Assembly (NCBI GenBank): GCA_038210655.1
Contig: JBBQWM010000008.1
Coordinates: forward strand, 62,001 to 126,000
DNA: 64,000 nt
Source: 54-19 sp038210655
Lineage (GTDB): Bacteria; Chloroflexota; Chloroflexia; Chloroheliales; Chloroheliaceae
Direction of reading: 5' to 3'
In this document: piece after piece, positions 35,954-44,321 of the stretch
Layout of the letters: the number at the start of each line of letters is the position of its first letter
Numbering within the stretch: the stretch's first letter is position 1
Program-made: the position numbers and the translations under genes
The notes under the pieces: generated by a model
Databases searched by the model: none
What the model was told of the DNA's origin: nothing
The model's input: the letters and a program-made list of their open reading frames with translations, nothing else

Positions 35954-36643
35954 TCATTCGGGCTGGGGGTTCTCGGTAAGAGAGCGGTAATGTTCCAAAA
36001 AAGCTCTTGCTGATACTTCAATATGAGCTTGCAAGATTTGTTCCGCCGCCGCTGCATCGCTTTGACGAATCGCCTCGAAAAGCGCTTCGTGTTCGGCCTG
36101 GGCTTGCTCGGCCCGCAGCGAAAGGAACCATAGACGACTAAAGGGGAAGTGCTTCCACATATCGAGGATCATTTGGAGCAGCAGGGGGGAACGAGCTTCT
36201 TCGTAGAGACGTAAATGAAGATCATAATTAACCTGTACTACCTCGCCTTCCCGACCTTCACGGATCGCGCCGCTCATGGCCGCCTGATATTCTTGCAGGT
36301 CGGACAGCAAACGGGTAAGGCGTTCTGGCTCCCGCGCTAAATGGCGCATGGCCTCGCGGATAGCGTAAGTCTCAAGTAGGGCGCGGAGGCGGTAACGTTC
36401 TTCCATTTCTTCGATGCTCAAGCGGCTGACAAATACGCCCTGATGCGGCACCGACGTAACTAACCCTTCCGCCTCGAGCAACCGCAACGCCTCTCGGACA
36501 GGGGTGCTGCTGATCTGAAAGCGGGCCGCAAGCTCTTCCTGGCGCAGTTTTTGGCCCGGCTTTAACTCGCCACCGGCGATAGCCGCCCGTAATTTTTCAA
36601 CAATATAATCACGCTTTAGCTGAAAACGGTTCGGTTCGCTCAT
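35954..36643 (-). CDS. GntR-family (FadR/FCD) transcription regulator
   Basis: A 229-aa regulator. Residues 8-75 form the GntR winged helix (LRAAIAGGELKPGQKLRQEE, then STPVREALRLLEAEGLVTS). The C-terminal FCD helical domain has LRALLETYAIREAM, the conserved DLHLRLYEE and the later histidine pair that binds a metal and carboxylate ligand. It may control korAB upstream or the MFS gene downstream, both on the same strand; neither link is proven. Confidence 0.88.
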   Translation of the reverse strand: MSEPNRFQLKRDYIVEKLRAAIAGGELKPGQKLRQEELAARFQISSTPVREALRLLEAEGLVTSVPHQGVFVSRLSIEEMEERYRLRALLETYAIREAMRHLAREPERLTRLLSDLQEYQAAMSGAIREGREGEVVQVNYDLHLRLYEEARSPLLLQMILDMWKHFPFSRLWFLSLRAEQAQAEHEALFEAIRQSDAAAAEQILQAHIEVSARAFLEHYRSLTENPQPE

Positions 36644-36776
36644 GCTATTTTCTCACTATAGCAAAATGCCGAATATTCGACCCCCTGTAAGAGCGAGCTT
36701 CTACAGACAATTCTTTAGCCCAATCTCTTTGCAATGTGCTGTATAAGAGCGCCCTATCAAATCGAGCCAATGTACC

Positions 36777-36820
36777 CAACACCTGACACCTAACACCTGA
36801 CACCTAACACCTGACACCTA
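36777..36820. repeat. Short tandem repeat of CTAACACCTGACAC
   Basis: Three units of the 14-base word lie immediately before the end of the MFS gene. Similar low-complexity word repeats (TTTACGA, CATTCTG, CTGAGGA) mark other gene borders in this window. Confidence 0.6.
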
Positions 36821-36826
36821 CTTACC

Positions 36827-38062
36827 TTAACCCTGCCTGCTGACAACCAATTCAGACTTGGCTGGTTCGGGTTCGATTTTAGCCGGTTTGTGGCTGGACG
36901 GCATCGCGAGACTAAGAGCGACGACCACCAAAGGCAACAGAGCTATGATAACCATAGACTGACCAATACCGGCGGCATCTGCATATTTGCCCAGGGCGGT
37001 CGCGCCAATCCCACCGGCCCCAAAGGTCAAGCCGAGGGTCAGGCCGGAAGCGAGGCCCACCCGGTTCGGTAGCAAGGCTTGAGCCATTACGACCGTCAAG
37101 GTTGAGGTCGAAATTAAGGCTCCCCCGGCGATACCAAGCGCGACAACCTGGACTATTCCACTGCTATTCAAGAAAATCAGCAGCATTGGCGTGACAAGTG
37201 CCAACGACCCGGCCATCACCAACCGTCGATCAAAACGGTCGGCAATCCGTCCGCCCAGCAAGGTTCCAACTGCTCCGCAGAACAAAAAGACCGACAACAA
37301 GAAAGCGGCATATTCTTTGTTGCTGCCGGGCAAGGAAGCGAAGTAAAGCGGTATAAAGAGGATCAGGCCGGTCGAGATCATCGAGCGCACTGTTATAATC
37401 GAAAGCAAAAAGGCCAACGGTTTGGCAATGCTTTGCTCTGGTTCGGCGGTGGTGCTGGCTGCCGCGCGTGCTGCCCGACGCTGGGCCTGCCCTTCGGCAG
37501 CGTAATGAGCATAAACCGGCAGCATCCGCCACAAAAGGAAAGTCCCAATGGCACACGGGATCAGCATTCCGAAGGCTCCACTCGGCCCAAACAAACCAAG
37601 CAAAAGCGTCGCCGCAATCGGCCCGACCGCTTGCCCGATATTACCACCAACGAAAAAGACCGACATCGCACTGGCCTTGTTTTTGCCGCTTACATAATTG
37701 GCGTTGCGCGACCCTTCGGGGTGGAAAGAGGCCGCCCCCAGCCCGCTGACGATCACGACCAACAACACCAGCCAGTAACTGGGCATAAACAGCACCAACA
37801 CCATCCCACACCCGGTCAGCAAACAACCGAGCGGCAAAAGCCAGCGCAAGGAAAACTTATCGCTTATCAAGCCAAAAACGGGCTGGATTACCGATGAAGT
37901 AATGCTGTTGAGAGTAATGATTAAAGCAGCGGTAGCGTAATCCAGCTTGAAGGATACGTACAACAACGGTATCAGCACCGCCAGCGACCCAGTTTGCATG
38001 TCCGTAACCATATGACCGAAAGCCAACACTCCCAGGCCAAGTTTATTTGTTTTAGTCTCCAA
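36827..38062 (-). CDS. MFS transporter, Fsr (fosmidomycin resistance)-like
   Basis: A 411-aa protein with about 12 transmembrane helices in the major facilitator fold. N-terminal LAFGHMVTDMQTGSLAVLIP and LNSITSSVIQPVFGLISDKF are typical of the Fsr subgroup. The central loop is rich in Ala and Arg. It probably exports small drugs or metabolites. A GntR regulator gene lies downstream on the same strand. Confidence 0.85.
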   Translation of the reverse strand: METKTNKLGLGVLAFGHMVTDMQTGSLAVLIPLLYVSFKLDYATAALIITLNSITSSVIQPVFGLISDKFSLRWLLPLGCLLTGCGMVLVLFMPSYWLVLLVVIVSGLGAASFHPEGSRNANYVSGKNKASAMSVFFVGGNIGQAVGPIAATLLLGLFGPSGAFGMLIPCAIGTFLLWRMLPVYAHYAAEGQAQRRAARAAASTTAEPEQSIAKPLAFLLSIITVRSMISTGLILFIPLYFASLPGSNKEYAAFLLSVFLFCGAVGTLLGGRIADRFDRRLVMAGSLALVTPMLLIFLNSSGIVQVVALGIAGGALISTSTLTVVMAQALLPNRVGLASGLTLGLTFGAGGIGATALGKYADAAGIGQSMVIIALLPLVVVALSLAMPSSHKPAKIEPEPAKSELVVSRQG

Positions 38063-38203
38063 TGCAATTCTCCATAAATGCAGAAGTCAAAACGCAGAAT
38101 GCAGAATATAAAATCTGCTCCTACAATCGTAAATCGTAAGCTGAATTTTCGCTAATACAGTAGCCCTAATTGTAACACTGCTATACCAACCACGCCAGTT
38201 GAT

Positions 38204-38233
38204 GGATTAGATATTATATATAATATCTAATCC
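38204..38233. repeat. Perfect 30-bp palindrome
   Basis: The half-site GGATTAGATATTATA is followed at once by its reverse complement, with no spacer. It lies 40 bases upstream of the transposase remnant and downstream of no gene end, so it is not an obvious terminator. It may be a protein-binding site or mark a transposon insertion site. Confidence 0.6.
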
Positions 38234-38273
38234 TAGAGTAACAGAAGTCGGGTAGACTTGTCAATACGATTAA

Positions 38274-38618
38274 ACACCGAGCGGCTATCGGTTTGATAAA
38301 CAGGATTTGTTGTGGACCCAGCCACGTTTGCGTGAGCTTACTCAATTTGAGTTGTGGACGGCTTTGGTAAGTGTGGTACACAATCAGTTGATAATCTTGG
38401 GCGTGGCGGGCCTGCGACCCTGGGAAAGTAAAGACCGCCCGGTTAGCCCCAAGCAAATTCGGCGGGGCGGGGCGGCAATTATGGATGAGTTGGGTAGCGT
38501 GGTCAAACGGTCGCAAAGTCGCGGAAAAGGGCGTGTTCGGGCGTTGAGTGCTAAAATTGAACCGGCACTGCGGCACAAGGTGGTCAAAAAGACCATTCTT
38601 AAGGTCAACTTGGCTTAA
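38274..38618 (+). pseudogene. DDE transposase C-terminal remnant
   Basis: An open stretch after a stop at 38271 encodes GYRFDKQDLLWTQPRLREL and TQFELWTALVSVVHNQLIIL, then RPWESKDRPVSPKQIRRG, RSQSRGKGRVRAL and KVVKKT. I associate this pattern with the C-terminus of transposases common in Ktedonobacter-like genomes (recall, not a search). The catalytic part is absent. It is thus an IS remnant that could mark how the neighbouring defence region arrived. Confidence 0.5.
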
Positions 38619-38628
38619 TTTTGGCAGT

Positions 38629-38717
38629 CTAGTACCTAGTCCAGAATTTTTTGCTAATCACTACCGAGGTGCGAAAGCCCAAAATTGATACTCAATCAAA
38701 TCAGGACTAGATACTAG
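38629..38717. repeat. Inverted repeat after the transposase remnant
   Basis: CTAGTACCTAGTCC faces GGACTAGATACTAG (13 of 14 paired) across 61 bases. It starts 11 bases after the transposase stop and could be an IS end or a small element. The rest of the 343-bp gap to 38961 is AT-rich, with no gene seen; it probably holds the promoter of the sigma-like gene. Confidence 0.45.
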
Positions 38718-38961
38718 GTTTGTTTTTTAGCATTTTAGTTGTGAGCCTGCCTTCAGCTCATTACTTCGTTTGCCCAATTATATCTAAACGTCAGTTTTAA
38801 GGGTAAAATAGAATTGCCTGTTTTCAAAGTTTATGCTACTATGTGTTTTAGATATAAGGTAAGCAAATTCAACCGTGGACTATCCATAGCCTTTTCACCT
38901 AATTTATAAACACCTTTAGCGCGACAGCCAAATCAAACAATGTCCGTCTAAGGATACACCT

Positions 38962-39594
38962 ATGCAAAATGATTCGATTACTCGCTTTACCAGGCAAGGT
39001 GAGATAGAAATTCATCAACGGTTATTACAAAACGATCCTCTAGCCTCCTCTGATCTGGCCCAAATCTGCCTTGAACCAATGCTTGAATTTCTTTCCCGAA
39101 AATACCCCCAGACCGATCAGGAACTGATTTACGAAGCGGCTACCCAGGCTTATTTCAATTATGTTGAGCGACCGAATAGCTACGATCCCTCTAAAAAAGG
39201 CTTACTAGCTTTTTTGAAGATGGCTGCCGAAGGCGACTTACAAAATCTGCGGGCAACTCAAAAGCGGCGAGCTAAGCGGGTGATTTCGCTTGAAGATGTC
39301 GCACTTCACGAATGGGCCGGGAATATAAATATAGAGGAAGAATTTATCAACCGAACCGAAAATATTGCCAGGTTAGAGCAATTGAAACAAACAAACTTAC
39401 GGCAAATGAAACTGACGGCGGACACTCCGCTTGACCAAAAGTTAATAACCCTGATGCAGGCAGGTGAACGAGACACCAGGGTTTATGCTCAACTACTTCA
39501 AATCACTCAGTTACCTGTAATTGAGCAGCGCCGGATTGTTAAGCAACATAAAGACCGCCTGAGAGTTCGACTAAAACGACGACAAACCCGTTAA
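38962..39594 (+). CDS. Sigma-70-like protein
   Basis: A 210-aa protein resembling a diverged RNA polymerase sigma factor. An acidic N-terminal helix set is followed by a region 2-like segment (YDPSKKGLLAFLKMAAEGDL and QNLRATQKRRAKRVISLEDV) and a basic C-terminal tail (HKDRLRVRLKRRQTR). A region 4 helix-turn-helix is not obvious. It is followed nine bases later by an HTH protein and then an ImmA-like peptidase, so the three likely form one operon. Function in transcription is inferred. Confidence 0.5.
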   Translation: MQNDSITRFTRQGEIEIHQRLLQNDPLASSDLAQICLEPMLEFLSRKYPQTDQELIYEAATQAYFNYVERPNSYDPSKKGLLAFLKMAAEGDLQNLRATQKRRAKRVISLEDVALHEWAGNINIEEEFINRTENIARLEQLKQTNLRQMKLTADTPLDQKLITLMQAGERDTRVYAQLLQITQLPVIEQRRIVKQHKDRLRVRLKRRQTR

Positions 39595-39603
39595 CCAAGC
39601 TGA

Positions 39604-40011
39604 TTGGATACTTTTATGAACGACGAAACCCCCCAAAAAGAAGATTTTTTAGGATTTACAGCCCGTCGAGCGGCTGACCGGCCTTATTTTATGGCCTCAG
39701 CCCTGGAAAGTTTCCGGCAACGTGAAGGGCTGGATCGGGTGGGCCTGGCCGCTTATTTAGGACTACCCCTGGAACAGTTAGACCGATTGGCCTTATGCGC
39801 CCGACCTAATATAACTAATTCGAGGCTTTTCCGCACTCAGTTAGCGGCAATTACTGTCCGCTTTGGAATTGCGCCAACTCCATTAGCAAATTTATTACGC
39901 AGAGTGGCGGCATACGAAGCTGACTCGGCTCCGGCTAACTTGATGGCTGCCCGTGACTACGACGAGGAGTCTTCAACCGATAGTTCCCAGGAAACTCCAA
40001 AAGATGAATGA
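39604..40011 (+). CDS. HTH-like protein, partner of ImmA peptidase
   Basis: A 135-aa protein with a compact helical segment FRQREGLDRVGLAAYLGLPL followed by EQLDRLALCARP, which looks like a lambda-repressor type helix-turn-helix. The acidic tail (YDEESSTDSSQETPKDE) is disordered and could be a protease target. Its stop overlaps the start of the ImmA-like gene by eight bases. A repressor cleaved by the next gene's product would fit the ImmR/ImmA pattern (inference). Confidence 0.55.
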   Translation: MDTFMNDETPQKEDFLGFTARRAADRPYFMASALESFRQREGLDRVGLAAYLGLPLEQLDRLALCARPNITNSRLFRTQLAAITVRFGIAPTPLANLLRRVAAYEADSAPANLMAARDYDEESSTDSSQETPKDE

Positions 40012-40762
40012 GCTATGGCTAAGTGAGGCCGCCGAAGAGTTCTGGCACGAAGCAGGCGGTTACAGCCAGGGCTTTGAACTGGCCTTGTTGGTTGCCTTGC
40101 CGATAACGTTTGAACGCTTGAGCGGGTTAAGTATTAGCAGTGCCAGACGCTGGCTGGCAAATCGAAGAGTATCACCCACAATTGATCTGGCAACCCTGGC
40201 TGACCGACCATTAAGAGCTTGTTTGATAGCGCTGGGGGGAGCCAGTAACTTTATCCTTCTGGAAGCTCAAGATGCACCCGATGAACAGCTTTTTAGCCTG
40301 GCGCACGAAGTCGCTCACTTTCTATTGGATTACCTGCGGCCCCGGCGACAGGCCGAGCGTAAGCTATCAGCTTCAATCCTGCCGATACTGGATGGGCAGC
40401 GTCCGTCCACTCTGGAAGAACGGGTTTATGGGCTGTTGGCTAACCTCTCCTTGCAGCCTTATCACCACCTGATGGAGCGCCACACTCCCAACGAAGCGAC
40501 TGGTAAGGTTATCTTGCAAGCCGAGGATCGGGCCGACCGACTGGCAATCGAATTATTGGCTCCACTCGAACTGGTTCTACCTCTGGTAAAAGAAGCCATT
40601 ATCGGTCTAAAAGATTATTCAGTTCGCCGTCAGGCCACTCAACAAATCCTGACGGACACTTATCGGCTACCAGTTTCAATAGCAGAAGGCTACTCTCCGC
40701 GAGTATTAGAGGAAGCTGGTGGAGGTCGCACCTTCCGGGAGTGGTTGAACTATCACGACTGA
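40004..40762 (+). CDS. ImmA/IrrE-type metallopeptidase
   Basis: A 252-aa protein with FSLAHEVAHFLLDYLRPRRQ: the HExxH zinc motif of the ImmA/IrrE (DUF955) family. A later EDRADRLAIELLAPLELVL supplies the third-ligand glutamate, with NHA-type ExxAxxFAxxLLxP spacing. A helical N-terminal domain precedes it. Family members cleave a partner repressor when stress or DNA damage occurs. I use the ATG at 40004, overlapping the HTH gene, because it gives coupled translation. Confidence 0.75.
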   Translation: MNELWLSEAAEEFWHEAGGYSQGFELALLVALPITFERLSGLSISSARRWLANRRVSPTIDLATLADRPLRACLIALGGASNFILLEAQDAPDEQLFSLAHEVAHFLLDYLRPRRQAERKLSASILPILDGQRPSTLEERVYGLLANLSLQPYHHLMERHTPNEATGKVILQAEDRADRLAIELLAPLELVLPLVKEAIIGLKDYSVRRQATQQILTDTYRLPVSIAEGYSPRVLEEAGGGRTFREWLNYHD

Positions 40763-40969
40763 TTATCAGTCTGCTTAGACGATTTTAAGACCAGGAAGAT
40801 TATACAAAAACTTTTTTAGTTTGGTCGTAACCCTCAAGAAAGTTGAGTCGCACTTTACCCGACAAGTGCGGAATAAGATTAGAAGGGCTAATTGATTCTG
40901 ACCTGAGATTTTTTAATGGTTTGCGGTACGCCAACGTAACACACAAGTGACCGCCACGATGAGGCCAGT

Positions 40970-42136
40970 ATGACTAACCACGAAAACACGACTAACGAGA
41001 TAAGAGCCAGGCTGGGAGAACCGCTAGAAAATATTCTAGACCTGGCAACCTGGCAGTTGGGCGATGATCTCTCCGAAGCCTATACGCGGCTGGAAAAGGA
41101 AATTAAGGAGGCGGTTGAACAAGAGGAGCGGGTCGGTGGCGAGGTACGCCGCCGGATATTGCCTCTGATCTACAACCGGCCCAATGCCCCCAAAGGGGCC
41201 GGTCTGTATGCTGCTACCCTGGAACAAATCCAATGGGCGCATCGCCACCTGCTGTTCAACGGAGCGACCGTCGCTGCCGACGGCACGGTTATGACCCATG
41301 ACACGTTGCTACTCACGGCGGCCCAAATAGGGATTTGCACGGTCAGCTATTCGGGCCAGACCAACGAGTTTCGTCGCCAGCTTTTCCGGCGTGACGTGCG
41401 CTTGGAGGTAGATGACCCGGTCGAAGAGATGATCGAGGTTTTGGAACAACGCCAGCGTCGGGCGGCCCTGGGTTACGAGGACGAGCGCGAAGAATTAAGT
41501 AACTTGATGCGTCGTAGTTTGATGAGTTATGGTGAGAGGGCTATTTTGCTTAAGACCGCACCAGACCGTTGGCTGATGGGTCACGGTAGCCCGGTTCCTC
41601 GCGAAATTCTGACGGTTAGCTTACAAACTATGCTTGCCAGTAGTCTTGATCTCTTACGCAACCTGGTGCTAAACCACCGCAAGTTTGTTTTCGTACCTAG
41701 CGCACCCCGCGAACTTTTAATTACCACTTTGGGCAACGTGTTACAACCTTTGCAATTCCTGATCGTGGATACCCTTTACGATCAGTTGAATGGTTGGTTA
41801 GAGCAAGCCAGTTATAGCCGCGAGATGGGTCGCAAGGTACGCGAGTTTGTAGAAGAGGTGGGGCCACAGGTGGTACGGGGAGTTTACCGCGCTTCGTCCA
41901 GCGCCCCGGCCTACCTCTTTTACGCTCACGTAGATCACGCTCAGGAGGCCGCTCTACTGGCTCTAGCCGATAGCACTTTACAAGAACATCGGGGTTTCCC
42001 GGTACTACTCGATCTGGCCGACCAGCTTTGCCGAGCCAATTTCGAGCCTAACGCTTTCCGTACTGTGGTGCAGCAGGGTTATGCCCAGGCTGGTCAGCCC
42101 TTCCGTTATTTAACCGAGCGGGAAACCCGCCGCTAA
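40970..42136 (+). CDS. NurA-like nuclease domain protein
   Basis: A 388-aa protein. ATVAADGTVMTHDTLLL followed by AQIGICTVSYSG resembles the NurA core, in which DG[ST] carries a metal ligand. The C-terminal part (SSSAPAYLFYAHVDHAQEA and FPVLLDLADQLCRANFEPNA) resembles the NurA end with its conserved Asp. It precedes the HerA gene by 107 bases, the classic pair: HerA pumps DNA and NurA degrades it, in end resection or phage defence. The NurA assignment rests on this weak pattern plus context. Confidence 0.55.
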   Translation: MTNHENTTNEIRARLGEPLENILDLATWQLGDDLSEAYTRLEKEIKEAVEQEERVGGEVRRRILPLIYNRPNAPKGAGLYAATLEQIQWAHRHLLFNGATVAADGTVMTHDTLLLTAAQIGICTVSYSGQTNEFRRQLFRRDVRLEVDDPVEEMIEVLEQRQRRAALGYEDEREELSNLMRRSLMSYGERAILLKTAPDRWLMGHGSPVPREILTVSLQTMLASSLDLLRNLVLNHRKFVFVPSAPRELLITTLGNVLQPLQFLIVDTLYDQLNGWLEQASYSREMGRKVREFVEEVGPQVVRGVYRASSSAPAYLFYAHVDHAQEAALLALADSTLQEHRGFPVLLDLADQLCRANFEPNAFRTVVQQGYAQAGQPFRYLTERETRR

Positions 42137-42243
42137 TTTCAGCCTCAAGAAAAACCAAATGCGCTAGGCGCAGCTTTGCCAATGAAATTAGCCAGTTCAA
42201 GCGGATAAGTGCAAGTCAATTTATCCTGTTAATCCTGTTAATT

Positions 42244-44229
42244 TTGAGGAGTTTTACAATGGAAAATTCTGCTAAGAAAATCGGTCGTCAGGGCTTTGAA
42301 TATATCCAGAATGAACCCGTCCGGCAGGTGGCTGAAAGCCCGTCCAAGTATCAAGTACCACCGACCGCGCCATTGGGGATCGACCCAGTGGTTTTCCAAC
42401 GGCTAGAAGAGGATGCTCGTCGGGTTGGCGGAGCCTGGGAACCGGCCCCCGGCCTGGAAAATGTAGTGGCCTGGACTATGTTTGATAGTTCTTCCAGCGA
42501 AGATAATACCCTGACGATCCTACTAGAGCGCGAGAATTTACATTTGACCCCCTCCCAATCGCTGGTGCGGATTAAGAGCAAAGATATTAAAGGCAACGAG
42601 CGAACCTACCTGGGGATTGTGACCGCTGGGCCATTTGCCGAACCGGACGGTCTACGGGCCGATGCACCCCTGGTTATAACTACTACCGTCAAAGGGACAC
42701 TGTTCACACCCCAATACCACGGTCGGTGCCAGGTGGAATTATTGGGTGAGGAAATCGAGGGGCAGATTATGCCGCCACGCTTCCGGCCTTTGCCCAAAAG
42801 CCCGGTCTGGATTTTGGACGACGAGGAAACGGCCCATTATTTGCGGGTGGAAGGTGATATTCAGTTGGGACGGGCCAGTGGTCACGAGAATATCCTGGTC
42901 GGTATCCCCAGCGACCGCAAAGGAGTACTACCTCGTCACACCGGTATATTGGGAACTACCGGCGGCGGCAAGAGTACGACGGTCGCCCGCCTGATCGCCG
43001 AAGCTCAAAAGGCCAATTACGCTGTCGTAGTGCTGGATGTCGAGGGCGAGTATACCTATCTGGCTGAACCCACCGAAGACCCGGTGATGCTCGCTGCCCT
43101 GGATAAACGAGGACTGGTGCCACAAGGGGTGGACAAACCTTATCTGCTGCACCTTGTAGGCCGCGAAACTGCTAACCCGGATTACCGGCTTAAGCGGGCC
43201 TTTAGCCTGGAGTTCGCCAGTCTCTCGCCCTATTTGCTCAACGAAATCCTCGATCTTAATGAGGCTCAGGAGAGCCGGTTCCGGCGGGCTTACGATTGGA
43301 CTAAGCTGCTATTACGCGATCTCAAGATTTATCCAGCTAACGAGCAAGAAGAAGCCGAAGCCTTTAATCTGGATGAGTTTGAAACCGGGGTGCCACGCAT
43401 GAGGCTGGAACACCTGATTGATGTAGCGACTTATTACCTGCGGCAGTTGCAAAAAGGGAGCAGCAAAAGTAAGAAACCCGAGGATACTGGCCCGGACGAA
43501 GACGTTTTCCTGTACACGCCTCAGTTCCGAAATAACCGCGACAAGCTGGCCCAGCGTATTCGCAAGGAAGGCACCGACAACGAGTCTAGCTGGATGGCAT
43601 TGTTAGCTCGTCTGCACCGTTTGAATCGTCTGCACGTCTTCGATCAGTCCGAGGATCGTTGGCATCATAAAGTCACGCCGCTCGACTATTCACAAATGCT
43701 AGAGCCGGGTCGGGTTTATATTGTAGACCTATCAGACACCGACTCGCCCGACCTTAACAATCTGGTGATTACCGAAATTCTGCGCGGTCTGCAACAGCAG
43801 CAAGACGCGGCTTACGATAAGCACGAAAAAGAAGGCACGCCGCTCACCAAAGTAATGATTATTATCGAGGAAGCTCACGAGTTTTTGAGTGATAGCCGGA
43901 TCGGGAAGATGCCGCTTTTATTCCAGCAGGTCGCCAAAATTGCCAAGCGCGGTCGCAAACGCTGGTTGTCGCTGGTCTTTGTGACCCAGTTACCGCAGCA
44001 CCTGCCTCGCGAGTTGCTGGGCCTCATCAACAACTTCATCCTGCACAAAATCAACGACGCGACGACCATCAGCACTTTGCAAAAGACGATTGCCGGGATC
44101 GACCGCAGCCTGTGGCAACGCTTACCCGGTCTCGCCCCCGGTCAAGCCATCGTCACCTTCGGTCACATGGCCCGCCCGCTCCTGGTCGCGGTAGACCCAG
44201 CGACCGCGAAGCTGCGGATGATCGATTGA
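42244..44229 (+). CDS. herA: HerA-like hexameric DNA translocase
   Basis: A 661-aa ATPase. Residues 60-190 form the HAS-barrel-like N-domain. Walker A is GILGTTGGGKSTTVARLI near residue 236, DVEGEYTYL follows, and Walker B MIIIEEAHEFLSD is near 538, with a later KIAKRGRKRWLSLVFVTQLP sensor region. This is the HerA/FtsK-type P-loop fold. Together with the NurA-like protein it should form a DNA-processing machine. The cas3 gene starts 92 bases later on the same strand. Confidence 0.85.
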   Translation: MRSFTMENSAKKIGRQGFEYIQNEPVRQVAESPSKYQVPPTAPLGIDPVVFQRLEEDARRVGGAWEPAPGLENVVAWTMFDSSSSEDNTLTILLERENLHLTPSQSLVRIKSKDIKGNERTYLGIVTAGPFAEPDGLRADAPLVITTTVKGTLFTPQYHGRCQVELLGEEIEGQIMPPRFRPLPKSPVWILDDEETAHYLRVEGDIQLGRASGHENILVGIPSDRKGVLPRHTGILGTTGGGKSTTVARLIAEAQKANYAVVVLDVEGEYTYLAEPTEDPVMLAALDKRGLVPQGVDKPYLLHLVGRETANPDYRLKRAFSLEFASLSPYLLNEILDLNEAQESRFRRAYDWTKLLLRDLKIYPANEQEEAEAFNLDEFETGVPRMRLEHLIDVATYYLRQLQKGSSKSKKPEDTGPDEDVFLYTPQFRNNRDKLAQRIRKEGTDNESSWMALLARLHRLNRLHVFDQSEDRWHHKVTPLDYSQMLEPGRVYIVDLSDTDSPDLNNLVITEILRGLQQQQDAAYDKHEKEGTPLTKVMIIIEEAHEFLSDSRIGKMPLLFQQVAKIAKRGRKRWLSLVFVTQLPQHLPRELLGLINNFILHKINDATTISTLQKTIAGIDRSLWQRLPGLAPGQAIVTFGHMARPLLVAVDPATAKLRMID

Positions 44230-44321
44230 TAGCAAGATTGAAAGCGGTCGAGTCGAACTTTTAGAAGTAGTGCGGAACATGAAGTAGAGAGTTAAAAGAA
44301 CCAAGTTATCGGGAGGTACTG

